14,020 bases of DNA from JBGOUV01 sp041477815 (GTDB taxonomy: Bacteria > Acidobacteriota > Terriglobia > Bryobacterales > JACQDG01), in assembly GCA_041477815.1 (NCBI GenBank), contig JBGOUV010000171.1, positions 1-14,020 on the forward strand. The letters run 5' to 3'. The position numbers and the translations under genes were made by a program. How positions within the stretch are numbered: position 1 is the stretch's first letter; each line of letters opens with the position of its first letter. This document shows positions 6,064 to 13,538 of the stretch, piece by piece. The notes beneath the pieces are model-generated. The model was not told where the DNA came from. It was given only the letters and a program-made list of their open reading frames with translations, and made no database searches.

Positions 6064-7101
6064 ATGCGGAACTCTGCGGCTTTCTGGAAGAAAATACGAT
6101 ACGTTGCGTTCTTTGGGTTGTTCGCATGCGGGGTCTCAGCTCAGGGTCCAGTCGGCAGCCTGCTCGTTGTCGACATAGAGAATCTTACGCTTTACGCCCG
6201 CGACGTGGCGGACTATACCCTGCTGGGCGCGAAACCCGGCCCCACGGCCGACGTGGTCCCGAAAAACTTTGGACAGAATCTGGTCATCGGCGACATCGTG
6301 GCCGTGAATGGCAAGCGTGTGAAGGGCACCTTGGTGGTGGTCAATAACCAACTCACCATGCAGCCAGGCGCGCCGCCCGGAACAGCCATTGCGGATGTCA
6401 GGCGCAACAACTGGGACGAACTTTATTTCGAGATCCTCAACGAGGATGGGACGCTGATCGGGAGCATCCGCGTGAGCGGCGTGAGCAGCTTCGGGGGAGT
6501 CCCCAGCCCGCCGCCGGGCCAAACCCGCCAAATCATGGCAGGCAGTTATGTCGTGGTCGGGGGGAATGGCGCTTTCCTGGGCGCCCACGGCTACATGGGA
6601 GCAATGTCAGGATCGGCCGGCCCCCCGATCGCCGTTCGCACAACCTCGATGGCCGAGGACCCTGCGAACCGCCGCACACTTGGCGGAGGAACCTTGCGGC
6701 GAGGCATTTACATCCTGCCGATGCTCCAGCCGGAGGTTGTCGCCGTGGCCGCCGGTCCGGCGATCGTTCACGCCAGCGATTACTCTCTGGTCACCGCTCA
6801 AAAGCCCGCGAAGGCTGGAGAGATCCTGACCTTGTTCGCCTCCGGCCTAGGACCCACGCGCCCCGGAGTCGAGCCTGGCGCGCCCTTCCCCGCAAACGTG
6901 GTTCAAGTGTGCAATTCGCCCATCGAGGTACTGGTGAACGGAAAGTCCGGAGATGTTCTTTATGCCGGCGGCTACCCCGGCGCAGTCGATCGCTACCAGG
7001 TGAACTTCCGTGTCCCGGACGGCACCGCCAGTGGACCGGCTTCCCTTCAACTGAGCAGCGCCTGGATCCTCGGGCCGGACGTGAAAGTTCCAATTCAGTA
7101 G
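6064..7101 (+). CDS. Secreted protein with a C-terminal TIGR03437 (Solibacter-type) domain
   Basis: I start at ATG 6064 because it gives a signal sequence (MRNSAAFWKKIRYVAFFGLF then ACGVSAQ); the frame is open to an ATG at 6001, which would add 21 residues in front of it. C22 within LFAC could be a lipobox, so a lipoprotein is possible. The 345-residue product has an N-terminal half with beta-rich segments and the glycine pattern GGNGAFLGAHG (166-176), reminiscent of dirigent/allene-oxide-cyclase-like barrels. This resemblance is weak. From about residue 225 to the end it follows the TIGR03437 pattern: LTLFASGLGPTRPG, a PIEVLVNGK segment, VLYAGGYPG, and YQVNFRVPDG followed by GPASLQL. The domain's function is unknown to me; it occurs at the ends of exported proteins. 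Only 15 bases separate it from the cupin gene, so they are likely cotranscribed, probably under the divergent regulator. Confidence 0.75.
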   Translation: MRNSAAFWKKIRYVAFFGLFACGVSAQGPVGSLLVVDIENLTLYARDVADYTLLGAKPGPTADVVPKNFGQNLVIGDIVAVNGKRVKGTLVVVNNQLTMQPGAPPGTAIADVRRNNWDELYFEILNEDGTLIGSIRVSGVSSFGGVPSPPPGQTRQIMAGSYVVVGGNGAFLGAHGYMGAMSGSAGPPIAVRTTSMAEDPANRRTLGGGTLRRGIYILPMLQPEVVAVAAGPAIVHASDYSLVTAQKPAKAGEILTLFASGLGPTRPGVEPGAPFPANVVQVCNSPIEVLVNGKSGDVLYAGGYPGAVDRYQVNFRVPDGTASGPASLQLSSAWILGPDVKVPIQ

Positions 7102-7103
7102 CG

Positions 7104-7151
7104 AAAGAAACATGACATGAACAACACAAAGAAGCATGACATGAGCAAAAC
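7104..7151 (+). repeat. 24-bp tandem duplication at the start of the cupin gene
   Basis: Units 7104-7127 and 7128-7151 share 21 of 24 bases (AAAGAA, then A or G, then CATGACATGA and so on). Each copy carries CATGACATGA, so the duplication creates two in-frame ATG starts, at 7117 and 7141, each with a similar A-rich upstream stretch (GAAAGAA, AAAGAAG). The 24-bp period keeps the frame. Confidence 0.75.
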
Positions 7152-7593
7152 AATGATGAGAACTGGTCTGGCGCTGTGCGTGATGGCTACGCTGGCAGGC
7201 ACCGCGGTGGCATTTTCCACGCTTTTTACGGTCCAAGGCACTGTCGCCAGCTACGATTTCGGTAGCTTCGGGCCTGGCCATCCCGTCCCGGGAACTGTCG
7301 AGATTCAAGCATTCACCATGAAGCCAGGCGACGTGATTCCATGGCATTACCACAAGGGGCTCTCCTACGTGATCGTCGCGCGCGGCGCCGTGACCGAACA
7401 GGAATTAACGGAACAAAATACTTGCGGACCTATTATGCCGGAGGGCCCGGCAAGCGCGTTCGTAGAACCTCCAGGAAAGAAACACACGGTCGCCAATCCA
7501 GGGCCTGGCGCGGCCATCATCTATTGGGCGACGGTGTATCCTCAGGGTGACCCGGATGGAGACGCTGTCTTCGTCAATCCGCCTTGCAACTGA
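7117..7593 (+). CDS. Exported cupin-domain protein
   Basis: The 158-residue product (150 if started at ATG 7141) has a signal peptide with hydrophobic core TGLALCVMATLAGTAVA. A single cupin follows. Motif 1 is recognisable as G71-DVIPW-H77-Y-H79 to G90, and motif 2 fits PxGxxHxxxN exactly as P118-P-G120-KK-H123-TVA-N127. H77, H79 and H123 are the expected metal ligands. The usual glutamate after HxH is replaced by the S83-Y84 region, so the metal site may be three-histidine or altered. Two cysteines (C103 and C157) could form a disulfide in the periplasm. The substrate cannot be told from sequence. It sits 15 bases after the TIGR03437 protein and both appear exported, which suggests a joint extracytoplasmic role. 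No clear terminator follows. Confidence 0.8.
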   Translation: MNNTKKHDMSKTMMRTGLALCVMATLAGTAVAFSTLFTVQGTVASYDFGSFGPGHPVPGTVEIQAFTMKPGDVIPWHYHKGLSYVIVARGAVTEQELTEQNTCGPIMPEGPASAFVEPPGKKHTVANPGPGAAIIYWATVYPQGDPDGDAVFVNPPCN

Positions 7594-7842
7594 GCCGGAA
7601 CGCCCACTTCGGCTGCGTCGAGATCGGGTATACGACAGCGATGGGCGACTTTCTATGAGAGAATTCAGAGCTATTGCCCATCCGGAAACCCCAGTGTGTT
7701 GCATGGCGTACTTGTCATTATAGACGAGTTCTCTAAGCGAGAGCTGGCTGCAGTGTTTCGGATCTGGGATCCGGCTCCAGTGGGCAAGCTCGGGGAATTC
7801 GCCGGGCGGTGTTGCACCTCTAGCGGCCGGGAGACGTTCCGA
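7594..7842. other. Convergent intergenic space after the cupin gene and the permease gene
   Basis: This 249-base gap separates the convergent cupin and permease stops. GATGGGC (7640-7646) and GCCCATC (7676-7682) form a 7-bp inverted repeat around a 29-base interior, too open for a typical terminator. A forward frame with VIIDEFSKRELAAVFRIWDP runs through the right part, but it has no start with a ribosome binding site and runs into the permease antisense. I see no supported gene. Confidence 0.4.
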
Positions 7843-10800
7843 TCAACCGCGGTTGACCAACTCGGACTCGGCAGCCACTCCGGCGCCTTTGCGGCGTCCG
7901 GTGACCCACGCGCCCAGGTCGTCAAACAAGGAATAAGCCACGGGGGTCACGATCAAGGTCAGGAGCAGCGAGAGCGATTGGCCGCCGATCACCACCAGGG
8001 CGATCGACCGGCGCTCCTCGGCGCCTGAACCGGTCCCCAGCGCCAGGGGCATCATGCCGGCGACCAGGGTCAGAGTGGTCATCAGGATGGGGCGGAGGCG
8101 GTCGCGGTTGGCTTGCAGGATGGCCTCCAGGCGCTCGTAGCCCTCGCGGCGCAGGTTGTTGGTGTGATCGATCTGCAGGATGGAGTTCTTTTTTACGATC
8201 CCGAACAGGACCAGGATGCCGAGCGCCGAGTAGAGGTTCAGGGTATCGTTGAAGAACCACAGGGTGAGGAAGCCGAAGGGCACCGAGAGGGGCAGGCTGA
8301 GCAGGATGGTGATGGGGTGGACCAGGCTTTCGAACTGGGCGGCGAGGATCATGTACATGAAAGCGATGGAGAGGGCGAAGGCGAGGATGAACTCGCCGAA
8401 GGTGCGCTCCAGCTCGCGCCCGCGGCCGATGACGGTGGTGGTGTAAGCCGGCGTCAGGCCCAGTTTGCCGGCTTCCGCGAACAAGGCCCGGAGGCGGTCG
8501 GCCAGGGCGTAGCCGGCCGTGATGTTGGCCCGGATGCCGACCTGGCGCTGGCGGTCCAGGCCCTCGATGCGGTAGGGACTCATGGACTCGTGAAGCTTGA
8601 CCACGTTGTCCAGCCGCACCAGGCGGCCGGAGGCGGAGGGCACATACAGCTTAGCCACCGTGTCGGAGTTGTTGCGGTCGGTATTGGTGAGCCGCACCTC
8701 GACGTCGTAGTCATCGGCGGCCTTCTCGTCGCGAAAGCGGGAGACCTCGTCGTCGCCGCCCACCATGATGCGGAGCGAGGAGGCGATATCGGAGGCGTCG
8801 ACGCCGAGGTCGGCGGCGCGGTCGCGGTCGATGAACACGCGCAGCTCCGGCCGGGTCATGCGGAGGGTAGTGTCGATATCCACGAGGCCGGGAATATGCG
8901 TGGCCGCCTCGCGCAACCGCTCGCTGTAGCGGCTCAGCTCCTGGAGGTCGGGGCCGCGGATCGAGAAGTCGATGTCCACCGGGGCCGACCCCTGGTTCAG
9001 GGAGAGGGCGTTACGGACCTGGATGCGCAGGTCGGGAAACTGCTTCATGCGGTCGCGGACGGCCTGCATGACGTCGCGCTGGGAGTAGACGCCGCGAAAG
9101 GCGTCGAGCGGCCGGCCGTGGCGGAGCGCCTGGACCATCCGGTGCAGCGACAGGTTCCGCTCCTCGATGTCGGCGATCTTGACGTAGAGCTGGGCGTTAT
9201 TGACCGCCTGCAGGTAGCTGGCCCCCACCGTGGAAAGCACGTGCTCCACCCCCGGCAGTGCGAACAGTTCCTTTTCAATCTGCCCGAGGGTCTGATCCAT
9301 GGCCGCCAGGCTGACTCCCTCCGGCGCGCTCACCGACATCTCGAAGCCGCTCTCGTCCACGTTGGTCGGCAGGTACTCCTGACGCACCAGGCGATAGAGG
9401 GGGACGGAGGAACCCATCACCAGCAGGGCAAAGGCGACGACGATCCACCGGTGGAACATGGCCCAGCGGAGGATCCGGCCGTAGGTCCGGTCCAGCGCCG
9501 CGTAGAAGCCGCGTTTGGAGTCGGCGTGGCCGGCCGTGGTGAAGTCCTCCAGCCGGAACAGCCGCGAGCTCATCATGGGAGTGAGGCTGAAGCTCACCAG
9601 GAGCGACACCAGGATCGCCACCGCGGCAGTGAGGCCGAAGCTGTACAGGAACCGTCCGGAGATGCTCGACATGAACGATACCGGCAGGAAGATCACCACC
9701 AGGCTCAGCGTGGTGGCCATGACGGCGAGGCCGATGTCCTTGGTGGCGAGTACGGCGGCCTCGGGCGGCGGCAGGGTCTTCTCCTCGACGAAGCGGAAGA
9801 TGTTCTCCAGCACCACGATGGCGTCGTCGATCACCACCCCCACCATGAGAACCAGCGCCAGCATGGTGATATTGTTCAGGGTGAAATTAAGGGCGCGCAT
9901 CATCCCGAAGGTGGAGAGGATGGAGGCGGGAATGGCCACGGCGGCGATCAAGGTGGAGCGCCAGTTGCGCATGAATAGCAGCACTACCAGCGACGCCAGG
10001 ATGCTGCCTAGGATGAGGTGCAGCCGGACCTCGTTGAAGGCGGCCGTGATGTAGCCGGACTGGTCCTGCACCACGTCGAGCGAGACGCCGGGGGGCAGCA
10101 GGAGCCGGATCTGGGGCAGCCTGGCCTTGATGTTGCCGATCACCTCCATGGTGTTGGCGCCGGATTGGCGGCGGATCTGGAGGGAGACGCCGGGCTTGCC
10201 GTCATAGCGGGCGGCGGTGCGCTGCTCCTTGTGACCGTCCTCGGAGTAGCCGATATCACGGACGCGGATGGGCGCGTTGCCGATGGTGGCGACCACCAGG
10301 TCGTTGAACTCGCGGGGGTCGGGGAAGCGGCCCATGGTGCGCAACACCAGCTCGCGCGGGCCCTCGTCGACGCGGCCGCCGGGAATGTTGGTGTTTTGCC
10401 GGGCCACCGCGTCGCGCACCCGGATGATGGGGATGCGGTAGGCGGCCAGGCGGTTGGCGTCGATCCAGACGTTAATGGCCCGCTTCTGGCCGCCGATGAT
10501 CAGGGCTTGGCCCACGCCCCCCAGCGACTCGATGGAGTCCTGCACCAGGTGGTCGGCGATCTCGTATAGCTCGCGCTGCGTCTTGTCGCCCGAGAGCACC
10601 AGGCTGAGGATGGGCGAGGCGTCGGTGTCGAGCTTCTTGATGAGCGGGGGCTTGGCGTCGCGGGGCAGCAGGCTGATGGCGCCGGCCACGGCGTCGCGCA
10701 CGTCCTGCGCGGCCACGTCGATCTGCCGCTTCAAGTCGAACGTGATGGAGATGACGGAAAGACTCTCGGTGGAGGTCGACCGGATATTCTCAATGCCTTC

Positions 10801-11025
10801 GACGGTGGCCACGACGTCCTCAATGCGGCGGGTGATGGTGCTTTCCACCTCCTCCGGAGTGGCGCCCGGCAGCAGGGTGCGGACGGTGACGATGGGCAGG
10901 TCGACGTCGGGGAAGCGGTCGATGCCCAGCTTGGAATAGGAGACGCCGCCTACCACCACCAGCGACAGGATGAGCATCACGGCGAAAACCGGGCGGTGGA
11001 TGCAGACCTCGGCGAGCCACTGCAT
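7843..11025 (-). CDS. RND multidrug efflux permease (HAE1/AcrB-MdtB type)
   Basis: The 1060-residue product has the length and layout of an AcrB-like inner-membrane proton/drug antiporter that exports substrates from the periplasm or inner leaflet. It opens with MQWLAEVCIHRPVFAVMLIL, the usual N-terminal helix, and has large periplasmic porter domains between TM1-2 and TM7-8. The proton-relay aspartates are D400 and D401 in VGVVIDDAIVVLENIFR, and the matching lysine is K945 or K946 in LFGIVKKNSILQ. The segment SFMSSISGRFLYSFGLTAAVAILVSL near 450-475 is typical of TM5-6. It lies 2 bases after the adaptor stop on the reverse strand, so the two form an operon. No outer-membrane channel gene is near, so the pump probably uses one encoded elsewhere. 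Drug range cannot be told. A decayed copy of its 3' end lies at 3925-3993. Confidence 0.95.
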   Translation of the reverse strand: MQWLAEVCIHRPVFAVMLILSLVVVGGVSYSKLGIDRFPDVDLPIVTVRTLLPGATPEEVESTITRRIEDVVATVEGIENIRSTSTESLSVISITFDLKRQIDVAAQDVRDAVAGAISLLPRDAKPPLIKKLDTDASPILSLVLSGDKTQRELYEIADHLVQDSIESLGGVGQALIIGGQKRAINVWIDANRLAAYRIPIIRVRDAVARQNTNIPGGRVDEGPRELVLRTMGRFPDPREFNDLVVATIGNAPIRVRDIGYSEDGHKEQRTAARYDGKPGVSLQIRRQSGANTMEVIGNIKARLPQIRLLLPPGVSLDVVQDQSGYITAAFNEVRLHLILGSILASLVVLLFMRNWRSTLIAAVAIPASILSTFGMMRALNFTLNNITMLALVLMVGVVIDDAIVVLENIFRFVEEKTLPPPEAAVLATKDIGLAVMATTLSLVVIFLPVSFMSSISGRFLYSFGLTAAVAILVSLLVSFSLTPMMSSRLFRLEDFTTAGHADSKRGFYAALDRTYGRILRWAMFHRWIVVAFALLVMGSSVPLYRLVRQEYLPTNVDESGFEMSVSAPEGVSLAAMDQTLGQIEKELFALPGVEHVLSTVGASYLQAVNNAQLYVKIADIEERNLSLHRMVQALRHGRPLDAFRGVYSQRDVMQAVRDRMKQFPDLRIQVRNALSLNQGSAPVDIDFSIRGPDLQELSRYSERLREAATHIPGLVDIDTTLRMTRPELRVFIDRDRAADLGVDASDIASSLRIMVGGDDEVSRFRDEKAADDYDVEVRLTNTDRNNSDTVAKLYVPSASGRLVRLDNVVKLHESMSPYRIEGLDRQRQVGIRANITAGYALADRLRALFAEAGKLGLTPAYTTTVIGRGRELERTFGEFILAFALSIAFMYMILAAQFESLVHPITILLSLPLSVPFGFLTLWFFNDTLNLYSALGILVLFGIVKKNSILQIDHTNNLRREGYERLEAILQANRDRLRPILMTTLTLVAGMMPLALGTGSGAEERRSIALVVIGGQSLSLLLTLIVTPVAYSLFDDLGAWVTGRRKGAGVAAESELVNRG

Positions 11026-11027
11026 GG

Positions 11028-12224
11028 CTAGGTCCCGCTCGCCTGGACCTTCTGCCCGGTGGCCAGGCGGTCATTGCCGTCGGTGACCACGGCCTCGCCG
11101 GGCTTGAGACCCTGCAGGATCTCGATGCGGTCGCCGGGCAGGCGCCGGCCGGTCTTGACGGGGCGCTCGGCAGCCGCGCCGTTCCGGACCACAAACACGC
11201 GCTCGACGCCGGCGTAGGTGAGGACCGCGCGGATCGGCAGGGCGATGCCTCGGGCGTTGGGATTCACCGTGATGAGGCCCTCGACGAAGGATCCGGCGCG
11301 GAGGGCGTTGTCGGGGTTAGGGACCTCGCCTTCTACCAGCAGCGACCGGTTCTGCGCGTCGATGGCCGGGCTGAGCCGAACCACGACGCCGGAGCGGGTG
11401 ACGCCGGCGCCCTCCACCTGCACGTCGATGCGGTGGCCTAGCCTTACCTTGAAAGCCATGCGCTCGGGGACCTCCAGGCGCAGCCGCAGCGGGTGGGACC
11501 GTACCAGCACGACCACCGGAGCGTTCACGGCGAGGTATTCACCGAGCGAGGCGGGCCGGCGCGTGATGGCCCCGCGGAAGGGCGCTCGGATCACCGTGTC
11601 GGTCAACTGCTGGCGGGCCAGGTCCAGTTGGGCCCGGCGTTCTACCAGTTGGGCCTTGGCTGTGTAAATCTCTTCGATGGAGGCCTGGTAGCGGGCCTCA
11701 GCCAGCAGCAACGCCGAGCGGACGCGGTCGTAATCGGCCTGGGAGAAGATGCCTTCTTTAACCAGGCCGGAGACGCGGGTGAAATCGAGCCGGGCGGCTT
11801 CCAGGGACCCCATACCGATTTTCACGGTGGCGGTCTTGGCCGGGTCGATGTCGTCGCCATCCTGGGGGCCGAGCCCGAGGCGGGCCCGGGTCTGTTCCAC
11901 CAGGGCCTCTGCTTGGCGAACCCGAAACTCGTAGTCCGTCTTCTCCAGTTCGGCCAGGATGTCACCCTCCTCCGCCAAGCTGCCCAGATCCACATTGAGC
12001 TGGGCCACCCGGCCCGGTACCTTGGCGCTGATGGTGGCCTGGTCCTCGGCGAACAGCTCGCCGGTGGCGGTGATGGTTTCGGGGAGGCTTTCGTCGGCGA
12101 CGGTCTGGGTGCGCACCACGGCTGGTTTCTCGGCGTTCTTGGCCGAGGTGGTCAAGCCGGAGTATGGCCCGCTGCATCCGGCGGTGAGGGCCAACGTCAC
12201 CGCCGCCCAAAGCCGTTCGCGCAT
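11028..12224 (-). CDS. RND efflux periplasmic adaptor (membrane fusion protein)
   Basis: From ATG 12224 the product is 398 residues and starts with a lipoprotein-like signal (MRERLWAAVTLALTAGC), C17 being the probable lipid anchor. The lipobox is imperfect, with Thr at -3. The frame is open to a TTG at 12251, but that start would add residues before the signal. Domain order fits the family: first half of the lipoyl domain near 62-101 (ISAKVPGRVAQLNVDLGS), an alpha-helical hairpin about 101-208, the second lipoyl half about 210-242 (RAPFRGAITRRPASLGEYL), a beta-barrel about 243-322, and a membrane-proximal domain to the end (RIEILQGLKPGEAVVTDGNDRL). The protein bridges the permease at 7843-11025 to an outer-membrane channel. 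The gene is first in the operon and starts 79 bases from the divergent cytochrome gene, so control may be shared. Confidence 0.93.
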   Translation of the reverse strand: MRERLWAAVTLALTAGCSGPYSGLTTSAKNAEKPAVVRTQTVADESLPETITATGELFAEDQATISAKVPGRVAQLNVDLGSLAEEGDILAELEKTDYEFRVRQAEALVEQTRARLGLGPQDGDDIDPAKTATVKIGMGSLEAARLDFTRVSGLVKEGIFSQADYDRVRSALLLAEARYQASIEEIYTAKAQLVERRAQLDLARQQLTDTVIRAPFRGAITRRPASLGEYLAVNAPVVVLVRSHPLRLRLEVPERMAFKVRLGHRIDVQVEGAGVTRSGVVVRLSPAIDAQNRSLLVEGEVPNPDNALRAGSFVEGLITVNPNARGIALPIRAVLTYAGVERVFVVRNGAAAERPVKTGRRLPGDRIEILQGLKPGEAVVTDGNDRLATGQKVQASGT

Positions 12225-12240
12225 AACGCGATGACCGCTA

Positions 12241-12267
12241 TTGTCCCACAAAAGGTTACGGTATAAT
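12241..12267 (+). promoter_or_regulatory. Promoter for the cytochrome gene
   Basis: A perfect -10 box TATAAT lies at 12262-12267. The best -35 is TTGTCC (12241-12246) with a short 15-base spacer, or a poorer one at 18 bases (12238-12243). The -10 ends 36 bases before the ATG at 12304, which has a strong ribosome binding site GGGGAGG at 12291-12297. The -10 call is firm and the -35 is not. Confidence 0.55.
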
Positions 12268-12303
12268 GCTGGTTTCGTTTACTACGCTTGGGGAGGATGA
12301 GGC

Positions 12304-12714
12304 ATGCGTTTCACAGGGATTCTACTGTCGGCCGGCGTACTGCTGGCACAGGCTCCGACGTACCAGGGTGTGGCCACCCCGAAGCAGATCATGGCCGCGA
12401 TCCAGAAGCCGGCCATGGACAGCCTGGCGGCGATGAACAAAGCCGGCGGCCCGAAGGATGACAAGGAATGGGAGACCGCGGGGGCCAATGCCGCGGCACT
12501 GGCCGAGACGGCACAGTTGCTGTTGATGGGCAACCGTCCGAAAGACCAGGACGTATGGGTGAAGAGCAGCGCCCGGCTGCTGGAGGGCGCGTCGGCGTCG
12601 GCCAAGGCGGCCGCGGCGAAGGATCTGCCGGCGTGGCAGGCCGCCCAGGGCCAGATGGGCGGCGCCTGCCGGAGCTGCCACAACGTCCACCGGAAGAAGC
12701 CCGGGGAGAAGTAA
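12304..12714 (+). CDS. Periplasmic c-type cytochrome, cytochrome c'/c556-like
   Basis: The 136-residue product begins with a signal peptide (MRFTGILLSAGVLLAQA). It has one haem-binding motif, C122-RS-C125-H126, close to the C-terminus. A C-terminal CxxCH on a small all-helical protein with a helix-rich, Ala-rich middle is the layout of class II cytochromes (c', c556). M30 in PKQIM could be the sixth haem ligand of a low-spin c556-like member; this is inference. The protein would carry electrons or bind small ligands in the periplasm. It has its own promoter and a strong ribosome binding site, and is divergent from the efflux operon with a 79-base spacer. The following VapBC locus is separated by a short GGCC-rich repeat. 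Function beyond haem binding is not shown. Confidence 0.8.
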   Translation: MRFTGILLSAGVLLAQAPTYQGVATPKQIMAAIQKPAMDSLAAMNKAGGPKDDKEWETAGANAAALAETAQLLLMGNRPKDQDVWVKSSARLLEGASASAKAAAAKDLPAWQAAQGQMGGACRSCHNVHRKKPGEK

Positions 12715-12720
12715 AGGCAG

Positions 12721-12741
12721 TGGCCGGTGGCCGGTGGCCAG
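12721..12741. repeat. Short tandem repeat of TGGCCGG
   Basis: TGGCCGG occurs at 12721-12727 and 12728-12734, followed by a variant TGGCCAG at 12735-12741. The repeat lies 6 bases after the cytochrome stop and just before the VapB control region. It is self-complementary in parts and could fold into a weak hairpin, but it has no T-tract. Confidence 0.6.
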
Positions 12742-12744
12742 GCT

Positions 12745-12779
12745 GACATATCGACGCTGCCTTGGTATGTCTGGACATA
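12745..12779. promoter_or_regulatory. Operator-like inverted repeats overlapping the vapB start
   Basis: TATGTC (12766-12771) and GACATA (12774-12779) form a perfect 6-bp palindrome around TG, and a third GACATA sits at 12745-12750. The last copy overlaps the vapB ATG at 12779-12781. Ribbon-helix-helix antitoxins, alone or with their toxin, commonly repress their own promoter at such sites, so autoregulation is a reasonable inference. Confidence 0.5.
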
Positions 12780-13024
12780 TGAGGACCACCGTTCGCCTGG
12801 ATGACGCGCTTCTTGAGCAAGCGAAACGGGAGGCCGCGCGCCGGGGCGAGACGCTGACGGCTCTCATCGAGAAGGGCTTGCGGCTGGTACTGGCTCAATC
12901 CCGGCCGGCGCGGGGGCGTCGCCGCGTGGTCCTTCCGGTATGCCGAGCAGGCGGCGGCGTCCTGCCGGGGGTGGATTTGAACGACAGCGCCGCCCTGCTG
13001 GATCTCCTCGAAGGGCGGGAATGA
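12779..13024 (+). CDS. vapB: VapB-type ribbon-helix-helix antitoxin
   Basis: The 81-residue product starts MRTTVRLDDALLEQAKREAA, the beta-strand and first helix of a ribbon-helix-helix DNA-binding domain, followed by a second helix (ETLTALIEKGLRLVLAQ). The C-terminal part, with PVCRAGGGVLPGVDLNDSAALLDLLE, is the toxin-binding tail of this VapB subgroup. The chosen ATG at 12779 gives the canonical MRTTVRLDD start; the frame stays open further upstream to 12734. The Shine-Dalgarno is weak. The gene ends in an ATGA overlap with the toxin frame at 13021, the standard antitoxin-first arrangement, and has palindromic repeats at its start. The antitoxin appears intact although the toxin is broken, so it may persist as a lone regulator or antidote against related toxins. 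Confidence 0.85.
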   Translation: MRTTVRLDDALLEQAKREAARRGETLTALIEKGLRLVLAQSRPARGRRRVVLPVCRAGGGVLPGVDLNDSAALLDLLEGRE

Positions 13025-13432
13025 TTCTGCCGGACGTGAATGTGTTGCTCTTACGCCTTCGGAGCGACGTTCCCCTGCAGGGCGGATATCGAGATTGGCT
13101 CCAGTCCGTGGTGAATGGTGGCCTATGGAATGTCAACCCAGGTCTTGGGAGCGGTGGTGCGGATCTCCACGCACCCCCGTATTTTCGCCTGGCCCAGCAG
13201 CCTCGATGACGCGCTGGCCTTTTCGACCATCCTGTTAGAACAGCCGCATTGCCAGATCGTCCAGCCGGGACCTAGAGTCTTCTCGGACCTCTGCCGGCGC
13301 GCGCAAGCCTCCGGAAATCTGGTTCAGGATGCCTGGCTGGCGGCCCTAGCCATCGAATCCGGCTGTGAATGGATTACCACCGACCGGGACTATGCGAGGT
13401 TCGAGGGATTGCGGTGGCGGACGCCGTTTTGA
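13021..13432 (+). pseudogene. vapC: VapC-type PIN-domain toxin, broken by frameshifts
   Basis: The toxin starts at ATG 13021, overlapping vapB (ATGA), as MILPDVNVLL with the first PIN aspartate (D5). The frame runs to a stop at 13207-13209. From about 13115 the rest of the family continues one base over: AYGMSTQVLGAVVRISTHPRIF, then NLVQDAWLAALAIESGCEWITT and DRDYARFEGLRW, ending in TGA at 13430-13432. The last two PIN acidic positions are kept. A net one-base insertion near 13111-13117 (VVNG to AYGMS) explains the main shift. An earlier patch also reads LLLRLRSD where relatives read LLYAFRSD, which fits an inserted T and a later lost C that cancel. The usual HW-containing segment after GPR seems about three residues short. 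Family relatives often have Glu in GMS(E)QV; here it is Thr. As an RNase the toxin is probably dead, unless these are assembly errors. Confidence 0.8.
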
Positions 13433-13538
13433 ATCCGGCCCCGCGGATCGAACTGGCCGAGGTGGGACAATCCCAACAATTAGCCAGATACAGTGGCGGT
13501 TCCTTTAGCGCGGCGTTGCTCCAGCGTGGACCGCGCAG

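Noticed and set aside
8113..9978. Long forward open frame (621 codons) antisense to the permease
   Set aside because: It mirrors the strongly supported permease frame. Its Gly/His/Asp/Val-rich composition is the usual artefact of high third-position GC.
11493..12266. Forward open frame antisense to the adaptor gene
   Set aside because: Shadow of the adaptor reading frame, with no ribosome binding site or domain pattern.
13463..13475. Palindrome TGGGA-CAA-TCCCA
   Set aside because: Only five base pairs with a tiny loop and no second copy or insertion-sequence partner, so it is likely chance.
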